From positions 39,963,382 through 40,027,381 of the forward strand of contig NC_061863.1 in the NCBI RefSeq assembly GCF_907164915.1: 64,000 nucleotides of DNA. The letters are read 5' to 3'. The first letter of the stretch is position 1. Every line of letters starts with the position of its first letter. The notes below the pieces were generated by a model. It made no database searches. It was not told the origin of the DNA and saw only the letters and a list, made by a program, of their open reading frames with translations. Origin of the DNA: Impatiens glandulifera (taxonomy: Eukaryota > Streptophyta > Magnoliopsida > Ericales > Balsaminaceae). Made by a program: the position numbers and the translations under genes. Of this stretch, positions 48,548 through 57,679 are shown piece by piece.

Positions 48548-49475
48548 AAAACCGAAGGTTTATTTGAAAACCTTCGGTTTTACCCTTCCCCATACTTAGA
48601 AATTTTTTAGATTTTTTTGAACAGGGGTCAAAACCGAAGGTTTATTTGAAAACCTTCGGTTTTTACCCTTCCCCATACTTAGAAATTTTTTAGATTTTTT
48701 TGAACATGGGTCAAAACCGAAGGTTTATTTGAAAACCTTCGGTTTTTACCCTTCCCCATACTTAGAAATTTTTTAGATTTTTTTGAACAGAGGTCAAAAC
48801 CGAAGGTTTATTTGAAAACCTTCGGTTTTTACCCAGAAATTTTTTAGATTTTTTTGAACAGGGGTCAAAACCGAAGGTTTATTTGAAAACCTTCGGTTTT
48901 TACCCTTCCCCATACTTAAAAATTTTTTAGATTTTTTTGAACAGGGGTCAAAACCGAAGGTTTATTTGAAAACCTTCGGTTTTTACCCTTCCCAATACTT
49001 ATAAATTTTTTAGATTTTTTTGAACATGGGTCAAAACCGAAGGTTTATTTGAAAACCTTCGGTTTTTACCCTTCCCCATACTTAGAAATTTTTTAGATTT
49101 TTTTGAACAGGGGTCAAAACCGAAGGTTTATTTGAAAACCTTCGGTTTTTACCCTTCCCCATACTTAGAAATTTTTTAGATTTTTTTGAACAGGGGGTCA
49201 AAACCGAAGGTTTATTTGAAAACCTTCGGTTTTACCCTTCCCCATATTTAGAAAAATTTTAGATTTTTATAAATAGGGGTCAAAACCGAAGGTTTATTTG
49301 AAAACCTTCGGATTTTTACCCTTCCACATACTTAGAAAAATTTTAGATTTTATTAAAGTAGGGCCAAAACCGAAGGTTCATTTGAAAACCTTCGGTTTTT
49401 ACCCTTAGAAATTTTTAGATTTTTTAAACGAGGGTCAAAACCGAAGGTTTTCAAATGAACCTTCGGTTTTGGCCA
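48548..49475. repeat. 82-bp tandem array of CCGAAGG hairpins, about 12 copies
   Basis: Each unit holds AAAACCGAAGGTTTATTTG and its inverse arm CCTTCGGTTTT, followed by TACCCTTCCCCATACTTAG and a T-rich linker. Units are nearly identical from 48,548 to about 49,200 and more diverged towards 49,475. One unit (about 48,791) lacks the CCTTCCCCATACTT segment. This motif differs from the CCGAGAG motif of the left end. Confidence 0.93.
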
Positions 49476-49647
49476 TGCTATTTTTTTTAAAAAATGCGAT
49501 GAAAAGTAAACAATAGTAAAATATAATTCATTAACGACCTATTATAACCAAACCAAACATAATAATAATTCATGAATATTAAACAAAACACATAAATATA
49601 TATATTGTCATAGTTCGTACGGAAAAACTAATAAACACATAATAAAT

Positions 49648-49944
49648 CTAGAAATTATTAGATGGGGTGGGAGGAGGGGGTGGTTGATTCAGTCGACTCC
49701 TCAACACTACAAGTTCCTGTTCGAGATTCTCTAATCTCTGGGCCATTTCGGCCCTGTCCGCTTTAATTTCACTAAGCAAACGGCCTCTTTCCGCATCCCT
49801 TAATCGGATTTGTTCCATTTCTAGCGTCATCTGTCTCACCTCCTCCTCACGTGCCGCAATTTCTGATTGTGCTATCAGATTCTGGTAACACGGATGTAGT
49901 TTCTCCGGTGTACACCGAAGTCTCTTCCATGATGAATCACCCAT
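49648..49944 (-). CDS. Mini-TnpA: 98-aa protein with TnpA N-terminus and coiled-coil tail
   Basis: Single coding exon, start ATG at 49,944 after an acceptor (ATTTAG) at 49,948. Residues 1-30 (TPEKLHPCYQNLIAQSE) parallel the first exon of the long TnpA-like protein (TPKKLDKSYQNLLAQSE). The rest is a Glu/Arg/Leu coiled coil ending in a polyproline run, like the last exon of that protein, so the central PF03004 core is absent. It has its own upstream promoter. It may be an internally deleted paralogue that dimerises with TnpA, acting as a helper or inhibitor. That role is inference only. Confidence 0.6.
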   Translation of the reverse strand: MGDSSWKRLRCTPEKLHPCYQNLIAQSEIAAREEEVRQMTLEMEQIRLRDAERGRLLSEIKADRAEMAQRLENLEQELVVLRSRLNQPPPPPTPSNNF

Positions 49945-49948
49945 ATCC

Positions 49949-50202
49949 TAAATGCATTTCAGATATATGTATATATATTAATCAAACAAAATAACGTAAA
50001 CTGGCATAAATATCTAGATAATATATATATAAACTTAAGAAATCTAAATCTCATAATAAAAAAAAAACCAAATGAAACAAACCTGAACGAGAGAAGAGAG
50101 GAACCGGCGTGGAGGAGGGTAGGCGGCTGCGGCGCGGGAGAGAGAGAAAAGAGAGATGGCGGAATGAAAAAGAGAAGGGTTAGGGTTTGTATTTATAGAG
50201 GT
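49949..50202 (-). promoter_or_regulatory. Promoter and 5'UTR of the mini-TnpA gene
   Basis: On the minus strand, CTCTATAAATAC (50,201-50,190) is a good TATA box, followed by AAACCCTAACCC (a telo-box-like motif) and a CT-rich, GC-rich leader. A donor at about 50,083 (TTCAG|GTTTG) and the acceptor at 49,948 bound a leader intron. The architecture is like that of the transposase gene leader. Confidence 0.5.
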
Positions 50203-50656
50203 AGATGCCGAAGGTTTTAATATAACTTTCGGTTTTGATATTAGTCAAAACCGAAGGTTTATTAAAAAACCTTCGGAAATAACCATTACCAAATTTAGAA
50301 TTTTTTTTAATTGAGCAAAACCGAAGGTTCTTTGTAAAACTTTCGGAAAAGAGAATTTCAAAAAAGGTAAAACCGAAGGTTCTATGAATAACCTTCACGA
50401 TTAAAAATCCCCGGGATTTCAAAACCGAAGGTTTTTGTAAAAAAACTTAACACACATCCAACACTTAGATTTTTTTTTGATTTTTTAGGAAGGTTAAAAC
50501 CGAAAGTTCTTTGTAGAACTTTCGGAAATAATCAGTAAACCCGAAGGTAATACACCCCCCTCGGAATCTATTTTTAATACCGAATGATTTGTTCCTCTCG
50601 GGAGTATTTAGGAGAGTTTTATAAAACCTTCGGGAAAAACCGTCGGTAAAAGTCCT
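50203..50656. repeat. CACTA right subterminal repeats, CCGAAGG type
   Basis: Six or more copies of CCGAAGGTT or CCGAAAGTT with inverse arms CTTTCGG or CCTTCGG, less regular than the tandem array. They lie between the mini-TnpA promoter and the right end. Confidence 0.82.
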
Positions 50657-50671
50657 TTTTTTTTACTAGTG
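50657..50671. repeat. CACTA right terminal inverted repeat
   Basis: Ends ...TTTACTAGTG, the complement of CACTAGTAAA. Followed by the TGA duplication. Confidence 0.88.
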
Positions 50672-50674
50672 TGA

Positions 50675-50946
50675 ATAGTCAAGATATTTGGAGAGAGCGT
50701 CTCAACTTCTGAGAATGAGAATCAGTATTTATAAAAATTGTCGTGACAAGAAATATAGATGCGTCAAAATGGAATGTGGAGGCAACAATATCTTTTATGA
50801 GAGTTACTATACCCAATGAAGCAACACATGGTGGTTCTAAATTCAAGCTTATGTTTATTATAAGGTCTCATTAGTAGATAACAAGCATACCCAAAAGATT
50901 TTAGAAGAGTATAATGAGGTAGACAATTAATAAGTATTGTAGACAC
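50675..50946 (-). pseudogene. Copia-B integrase C-terminal fragment
   Basis: Minus-strand sequence with LLKSFGYACYLLMRPYNKHK and CCFIGYSNSHKRY, the post-core region of Copia integrase. Upstream, LINCLP joins directly to HYTLL, so the intervening stretch is deleted, and all further 5' sequence of Copia-B (integrase core, protease, gag, 5' LTR) is missing beyond about 50,946. Confidence 0.75.
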
Positions 50947-51051
50947 TAATTTTTTACACCCAAAAAATTAAATAAATGTGGCAAGTAAATAAAATAAATA
51001 AGTTAATGTGGCAAATATATAATAAAATAAAGGGGGAAGAATGTCAATTTT

Positions 51052-51742
51052 ACCATTGAATTATAACGGAATATTCACGTATATCACTGAACTAATTTTT
51101 GTTCGTTTATACCACTGAAGTTGAGTTTAATGTTCATTTATGTCACTGCTGGACAAAAACATCCAATTCCGTTAAGTTTTCTGTTAGATGATGACATATG
51201 TGATTGACATATTATTTTAAAAAAAAATAATATGTATTATATTTTTAGTTTTTTTATTCATAATTTCTAAATAATAAAACTTTTATATTTTTAAAGGTTT
51301 TAACCAAACAATATAGGCATTTTGAGAGACACTAACAATAATTTACTTTTTTTTAAATTAATATATTTTTAACATTTATTTTTTTATTAGCGTCATTATT
51401 TAGAAATGTTAATAAAAATAAATGTTAAAAATATATTAATTAAAATAAAGTGAATTATCGTAAATGCTTCTCAAAATATATAATTTATTTGATTAATACC
51501 TTTGAAAATGTAAATTAAGTTTTATTATTTAAAATATTGAATAAAAATAAAAATATAATATATATTAATTTTAAAAAAATGACATGTAAATCACACATGT
51601 CATCATTTAACGGAAAACTTAACGGATTTGGATGTTTTTGTCCAGCAGTGACATAAATGAACATTAAACTCAACTACAGTGGTATGAACGAACAAAAATT
51701 AGTTCAGTGATATACGTGAATATTCCGTTATAGTTCGATGGT
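51052..51742. mobile_element. 691-bp foldback element (near-complete inverted repeat)
   Basis: Left half begins ACCATTGAATTATAACGGAA and right half, reverse-complemented, ACCATCGAACTATAACGGAA. The halves pair almost throughout, with the centre at about 51,397. Outer 190 bp are the best conserved; the inner part is AT-rich with more mismatches. No ORF. Long terminal inverted repeats suggest a Mutator-like or foldback MITE, but no clear target-site duplication was resolved. Confidence 0.75.
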
Positions 51743-52061
51743 TGTTTCCCCGAAGAACACGATTAAAACCCTGTCAGCCAAAATCGTGACTTCCTCTATA
51801 GGCCATCATTCGATAAGAGTTCAAGTTTAGACTGACCGGGATCTGAAGGAGACATCAATTGCACTACCCGAATCCAATCTTGACACCTAAGTCTCGCGGA
51901 TTTTAAGTTACAACAAATGGAGGTCAAAATGGGGAAATCACATTGGATGGTGATTACTTCGAATTAGAAGCTATGATTTATTTAAATACAAAACCTAGGT
52001 CATTTAGAATAGAAAAAGATCCAGAGTTAGAGAGAGAAGAGAGAAAAATGAAGATCTAAAA
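51743..52061. other. Unassigned sequence, possibly old LTR-retrotransposon DNA
   Basis: GC-richer than the flanks, no ORF. On the minus strand a stretch with GATCCCGGTCAGTCTAAAC and GGATTCGGGTAGTGCAATTG vaguely recalls LTR sequences of large Gypsy elements. This is too weak to call. Confidence 0.3.
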
Positions 52062-53395
52062 TGTTAGGATCGGGTACAACAATAAAGACGGGGTCTGACT
52101 ATGTTGAACGCTCACACACTTCGTTTGATATTAACTCATTTAGAAGTTAATATTCATTTTTATTCTTCACAAGTCGTCACAAACTCTTGAATGAGGTTTA
52201 AGTGTAGAACTCTTTGTTTAGACTTGAAGCAGCAGGAGAATGTGATTGAAAAGAAATGAACACAAGAGATAAGAGATTTTATGGATGTTCGGAGTAAAAG
52301 CTCCTACATCACCCCTTCTTCTCAACCTTGAGAAGGATATTCACTAGAAGATTTGGTTTGAATACAACACTTGTACAAACCCAGTCGGACAACCATGACT
52401 TAGACACTGTCTGTTTCTAAACTTCTAGCACACACTCTGTTGACCAGAAACAAATTTTCTCAACTTACAATACTGAAAACTCACACAAAATGAACAGTAT
52501 GTAATACAACTTTTAGCACTCTAGAGAACTTGTAAGATTTTAGGACTTTGATAGGTTGAGAGAGTAGTGAATGTGGTATACGAGGAACGTATAATTCAGA
52601 GGTTTTGACTTGTCTTAGTACATGACATTCTTTTAGGTCTGGTTCTGCTGTTGTGTCAGACTATCCATAAAGAATGCTTGATCAGATACCACACTTGATC
52701 AAAAACCGGGAATGCTTGTATAGTACCAAAATGGTAAAATACCGTATGCGTTATGATATAATACATAACTAGTAAAATACCGAAAGGCTTGGGTATAGAA
52801 CCGTGGGTGAGATAAAACTGGGAGTGCTTATCCAGAAACCGATTTGAATAAACTACCAGACGCATCTTTAAAATACCGATTTGATATAAAAACTGAAAAC
52901 TTACAAACTACCGGACGCACCTTTTATATAAAACTGAAGTGGATATAAAACCGAAGGCGTTTATCCAAAAACAGATTTGGATAAACTACCGGACACGTAT
53001 TGATAAAATACCGAGGTCATATAAAACCGGAAGCGCATCTATATAAAGCCAATCTCATATAATACCGGACGAGCATTAATAGAGTACCGATCTCATATAA
53101 TAACCGATCTCGTATAAAATTGGACGCGCTCCTTTACATAATACTGAACTTATATAAAGCAGGAAACTCTTCCTGACATAGTACCGATCTCATATAATAC
53201 CAATTTGGAGAAATACCGAATTGGAGATAAAAATCTGAAGCGCCTCTTTGCAGAAACCGAAGTTTGATCAAATGTTGGATTTGATCAACTACTGGACAAC
53301 TTTCCTTTCGGTTTTCTTCAATCTGCACAAAGTTAATTTAACACAACTCAATTTTTATTTATACACTAAGAATTGATAAAATACTTTAACTTAAC
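52062..53395 (-). repeat. Second orphan LTR of the element-C family (element D), minus orientation
   Basis: Begins TGTTAGGATCGGGTAC and ends TTAACTTAACA, followed by ATTTCTCCCTTTTTT, a polypurine tract on the minus strand. It shares long stretches with 22,438-23,490 (GTTCGGAGTAAA, CTCACTAGAAGATTTGGTT-type, TCGTCACAAACTCTTGA). It has an extra region of degenerate repeats at about 52,680-53,290 built on ATAAAACCG and ACTACCGGACGC words. Confidence 0.7.
52680..53290. repeat. Degenerate minisatellite inside the element-D LTR
   Basis: Repeated words of about 30-40 bp: ATACCGATCTCATATAA, AAACCGGA-GCGC and TTGGATAAACTACCGGACGC, in varying order. It is absent from the related LTR at 22,438, so it is an LTR-internal expansion specific to this copy or subfamily. 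Confidence 0.55.
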
Positions 53396-54039
53396 AATTT
53401 CTCCCTTTTTTATTATTTAAACTAAATATTCAAAACCTGGTAATTTTATAATCGTTGGCTAATTATCCTAAGTTAATTAACCACTTTAATCTAACATAAA
53501 AGTTCGTTGAAAAATCACGAATCTCCACAAGACAACTTAGAGATTCGGTCTAGGTTGATAGAAAGAATCACAAATTTCTAGGAAACTGTCTACGTCGTCT
53601 GTAAGACACAATCCTAACTATAATTCAAGTTACAAATTGAATTTCAATTTTATATACCCGAGTTCTTATCTGCTCCAATTCTATATCGTTTATGTTCTCG
53701 TTTTCTCTAACATAATCTAGGAATGATTTAGGACTATCTAATGATTTAGAATTGAACAAATCATCCTAATCCAAATTTGCATAAATTTAAACTTCGACTG
53801 AAAATTTTAGATTGTCTCCTACAAGCGTAGTAGAGACTGTCTATTTGGACGGAAGTGTGGGACATAATGCCACCTATCCTTTTCCACACATAACAAGCAC
53901 CGAACCCAAAAGAATTTCTAAAGAATTTCTTTCTTGATTTCTCTCAGAGCAAACTAAGTGGCAACTCTAAAAAAGAGCCAAAAGTATGTTTAACTATTGC
54001 TAAGTTCTATTTCGGTTCCTTATCTCAATTTTGGTGAGG
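53396..54039 (-). other. Internal remnant of element D and unassigned DNA
   Basis: The first 90 bp match the interval beside element C. From about 53,850 to 54,000 the minus strand contains GAGTTGCCACTTAGTTT and GGGTTCGGTGCTTG with GTGTGG, which resembles a motif I recall from the 5' leader of Tat/Ogre Gypsy elements. No ORF is supported. The Gypsy link is a low-confidence recollection. Confidence 0.3.
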
Positions 54040-55281
54040 CAACTCTTTGAACATCTTGGTGCTACCTGGATGAACGGAGATCTGCAAATGCTATATTGTG
54101 GCCAGGAATGAAGAAGGAAATCATAAAGTTCGTAAGTGAATGCTTAACTTGCCAGCAAGTCAAGGTTGAGGACCAAAGGCCTTCTGGGCTGCTATGCCCT
54201 TTGCCAATTCTAGTTTGGAAATGGGAAGACATCGCTATAGACTTTGTAATCGGTTTTTCCCAGACCCTGCGAAAGATGAATGACATATGGGTCATAGTGG
54301 ACCGCCTCACCAAGTCTGCTCATTTCCTACCAATTCGAACAACCTTTTTAATGACACAATATGCGGAGTTGTACCTGAAAGAGATAGTTCAACTGTATGG
54401 CATACCAGCAAGGATAGTATCAGATAGAGACCCACGTTTTACTTCACATTTTTTGGAAAGTCTTCACAAGGGTCTAAGCACGAAGCTGTCCTTCAATACT
54501 GCATTTCATCCTCAAACCGACGGCCAATCCAAACGTATGATCCAAACTCTTGAAGACCTACTGCGGGCTTGTCTTATTGACTTCGGAGGCAATTGGGAAC
54601 CAAGGCTGTCTTTGATTGAATTCACATACAATAATAACTTTAGACTTCTATTGGAATGGCGCCCTTTGAAGCCTTGTACGGGAAGAAGTGCATGACACCT
54701 CTACACTGGGACGAAGTAGGCGAGATAATTGTTATTGGGCCAGAAATCGTAACCAACATTGTGGCACTAGTGGGAAAGATCAGAGAGAGGTTGCTAGCAG
54801 CTCAAAGAAGACAGAAAAGCTATGTTGACAAGAAACGTCGAGATCTAACTTTCAGCAGGGGCAACCACGTTTTCTTAAAGGTTTCCCCTTACAAAGGTAT
54901 CATCAGATTCGGGAAGAAGGGCAAGTTGAACCATAAGTACATTGGACCCTTTGAAATTCTGGAAGAAATAGGTGAAGTTGCTTATAGGCTTGCCCTACCC
55001 CAAATCTTGATACAGTTCACAACGTTTTTTATGTTTCTAACCCGAGGAAGTATATTCCAAATCTGACCCATATCATCCATAATGATGTAATGCAGTGGAC
55101 ACCATACTTGGCTTATCAAGAGGTTCCAACCGAAATAATTTCTAGGCAGATGAGAATGCTGAGAAATAAAGAAATTAACATGGTGAAGGTTCTCTGGAGC
55201 AACCATTCCGCAGAAGAAGTAACTTGGGAAGTAGAGGAAGACATGCAAAAGAAGTATCTCGATTTATTCGGTACGTTTTAA
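54040..55281 (+). pseudogene. Chromovirus (Ty3/Gypsy, Tekay/Del-like) integrase and chromodomain, decayed
   Basis: Frames 54,096-54,640, 54,656-55,010 and 55,000-55,281 are successive pieces of one protein. Visible are CxxC of the zinc finger (ECLTCQQVK), the core with IAIDFVIGF, IVSDRDPRFTSHF, then HPQTDGQSKRMIQTLEDLLR, the MAPFEALYGKKC block, and a C-terminal chromodomain ending EVTWEVEEDMQKKYLDLF. The catalytic Glu expected in QSER is Lys here. Frameshifts at about 54,100, 54,645 and 55,010. RT and everything 5' are missing. Chromodomain integrases target heterochromatin in this lineage. Confidence 0.85.
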
Positions 55282-55311
55282 TTTTGAGGTCGAAATTAAA
55301 TAGGGTAAAGA

Positions 55312-55878
55312 TGTCACACCCAAAAATTCATTTTCGACCGAGTATCTTCGGTCCTAGCCAAAACCAAGGACCCATAAAAAAATATGTGTCAAGACCGAGG
55401 AAAATATGTGTCAAGACCGAGGGGTCCGACCGAGGATATTATTGCCTTATTCAAAATTCCCCCAACCCATACTTATGCCACGTCATTCTTATGCAAACCC
55501 ATACTTCTTCAAAAACATACTTCAGCCACCCATACTTCTGCCAACTCATGCCTATGTCACCCCCATGTCATGACAATCCCTTTATATTAAAATATACAAC
55601 CTGTGCTATAACTAGTTGATGACAAGCCCTTTATATTAAAATATACAACCCATGTTATGACCAATTGATGACAAACCTTTTATATTAAAATATACAACCC
55701 ATGCTATGCTATGACCATCTGATGACAAGTCCTTTATATTAAAATATACAACCCATGTTATGACTAGCTGATGACAAGCCCTTTTCATTAAACAATTGTT
55801 TATTGAAAAAGGTTGGTCATGGCCATATCATAGGCATGGGTTGGAAAAGTTAATAATTAAAAGGGTTTGTCATGGCTT
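55312..55878 (+). repeat. 3' LTR of the chromovirus, truncated
   Basis: TGTCACACCCAAAAATTC starts 30 bases after the integrase stop and a purine-rich tract. The first 110 bp are mirrored at 57,570-57,679. From about 55,560 to 55,790 there are four units of about 57 bp containing CCTTTATATTAAAATATACA and ending in TGATGACAAG. After CAATTG at about 55,793 the sequence switches to the opposite orientation. Confidence 0.75.
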
Positions 55879-57679
55879 TGTAACACCCCTAACTCCTACA
55901 TTACTTGGACCGAGTGAGGGATGTTTTAAAACGTTAAAATACATAAACGTAAAACAGAAACATATGCGGAAAAGTTGTATATTTATATAAGTGGTGCTAC
56001 AAATATTCGGTCTTTTAAAACCAGACATAGTCCTTTACATAAAAAACATTTAAGATATGGTCCATTGTTACAAAAACTACGGTCTTTAAGTGTTAGACCC
56101 TAAAAGTACTCGGTCTTCATTCTTTGTCCCTCCCTTCACACATAATCCCTGCACCTTGCCCCACTCCAAGCCTCCCTTCATCATGGACAATAAAATTTAT
56201 TATTGTGTACCTACACCACACAAGCATAGTGAGTCTAAAGACCCAATAATAATTTAAAAAGTTATAGAAAGACATTTACAAAAATTTTGGTATTGATATG
56301 TTGGTTTATAAAATCATTTCTCATAGTGATGGAATAATAACATCTCAAGCACGTATTTGGACCCTTGAGCTTGAGAGTTGATCCTCAAGGTGAGGTATCC
56401 GTTTTGAGCACATATTTGGAGGGCATTCTTCGGAGTATATCCCTAAAGTCCACAACCTGGTTAGACACATTCTGTGTGGGTAGATCTTCTGATAGCTCAT
56501 GTTCAGAAATCAGTCCCATAATAAGCAGCCATAATTTTAGAATCGGACTACCAGAGCTCATGTTGGCTAGCCTTCATCCCATATCCATCAAAACCAAACA
56601 TCATTATTCACTATGGTTTCCATAAAAACATATCATACTTTGGAAAACAGATTATACCTTGGAAAATAGATTATATCTTGGAGAAACATATTATACCTTG
56701 GAAAAACATATTATACTTTGAAGAACAGATTATACTTTGAAGAACAAATTATACTTTGAAGAATAGATTATACTTTGAAGAACAGATCATACCTTGAAGA
56801 ACATATCATATTTTGTAAAACAAATTATATAAAGCTGGTGTGGGTTTCTAAAGATGGGTTGAGAAAAAGAGCTTGCCTTAGATGATCTTGCTAAAGTGAA
56901 GAAAGTTCTTCAATGGATTCTTCTAAAGTATGCCTTCTTGTTTCTTAGTGAGAGGAAGATATGATAAAATGAATGAATATGAGCAGTATATATAGGACTT
57001 AAAAAGGGATGGTCATTGGTTGGTCATAACATGGGTTAAGCAATTGTGTAATGAAAAAAGTTGGTCATGGCCATGTCATAGGCATGGGTTGGACAAGTTG
57101 ATAATTAAAAGGGTCTGTCATGGCTTTGTCATAGGCATGAGTTGGACAAGTTGCTAATGAAAAGGGTTTGTCATGGCTTTGTCATAGCATGGGTTAAATA
57201 ATTGTTTAATGAAAAGGCTTGTCATCAGCTGGTCATAGCATGTGTTGTATATTTTAATATAAAGGGCTTGTCATCAACTGGTCATAGCATGGGTTGTATA
57301 TTTTAATATAAAGGGCTTGTCATCAGCTAGTCATAGCATGGGTTGTATATTTTAATATAAAGGGTTTGTCATCAGCTGGTTATAACATGGGTTGTATATT
57401 TTAATATAAAGGGCTTGTAATGACATGGGGTGACATAGGCATGAGGTGACAGAAGTATGGGTGACTGAAGTATGGGTTTGCATAAGAATGACGTGGCATA
57501 AGTATGGGTTGGATGAATTATGAATAAGGCAAGAATATCCGACCCCTCGGTCTTGACACATATTTTCCTCGGTCTTGACACCTATTTTCCTCGGTCTTGA
57601 CACATAATTTTTTTCATGGGTCCTTGGTTTTGGCCAGGACCGAAGATACTCGGTCGAAAGTGAATTTGTGGGTGTGACA
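55879..57679 (-). repeat. Complete inverted LTR of the same chromovirus family
   Basis: Read on the minus strand it starts TGTCACACCCACAAATTC (57,679) and ends GGGTGTTACA (55,879), with TG...CA ends. It includes AT-TATA-type CCTATATATACTGC (about 56,990), tandem units of AATATAAAGGGCTTGTCATC (57,200-57,420) and GGTTTGTCATGGCTTTGTCA (57,060-57,190). No matching 5-bp duplication was seen at its borders, so it may be part of a rearrangement and not a clean solo LTR. Plus-strand open frames inside are not credible. Confidence 0.65.
56628..56825. repeat. About 22-bp minisatellite, roughly ten copies, inside the inverted LTR
   Basis: Units of TATACTTTGAAGAACAGAT with variants (ACCTTGGAAAACAGATTAT). 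Confined to this LTR. Confidence 0.75.

Larger units (their letters stand above)
39707..50671 (-). mobile_element. CACTA (En/Spm) DNA transposon, 10,965 bp
   Basis: Left end CACTGGTGAAAAAGG at 39,707 and right end, reverse-complemented, CACTAGTAAAAAAAAAGG at 50,671. The flanking 3-bp duplication is TGA (39,704-39,706 and 50,672-50,674), as expected for CACTA elements. Inside, on the minus strand, lie a TNP2 transposase gene, a PF03004/TnpA-like gene and a small extra gene. Long palindromic subterminal repeats fill both ends. It is inserted between the RT and integrase parts of Copia-B. The transposase is frameshifted, the TnpA-like gene looks intact. Confidence 0.93.

Noticed and set aside
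48548..49475. Possible CRISPR array (regular 82-bp units)
   Set aside because: The spacers are identical from unit to unit and the context is a plant transposon. It is a tandem satellite-like array.
57352..57603. Minus-strand ORFs and the plus-strand counterparts near 55,384-55,619
   Set aside because: They come from the LTR tandem repeats and the inverse copies, with no domain content.
55312..57679. Interpreting the inverted LTR pair as a complete element with two LTRs
   Set aside because: LTRs of one element are direct repeats; here they are inverted and no coding region lies between them.
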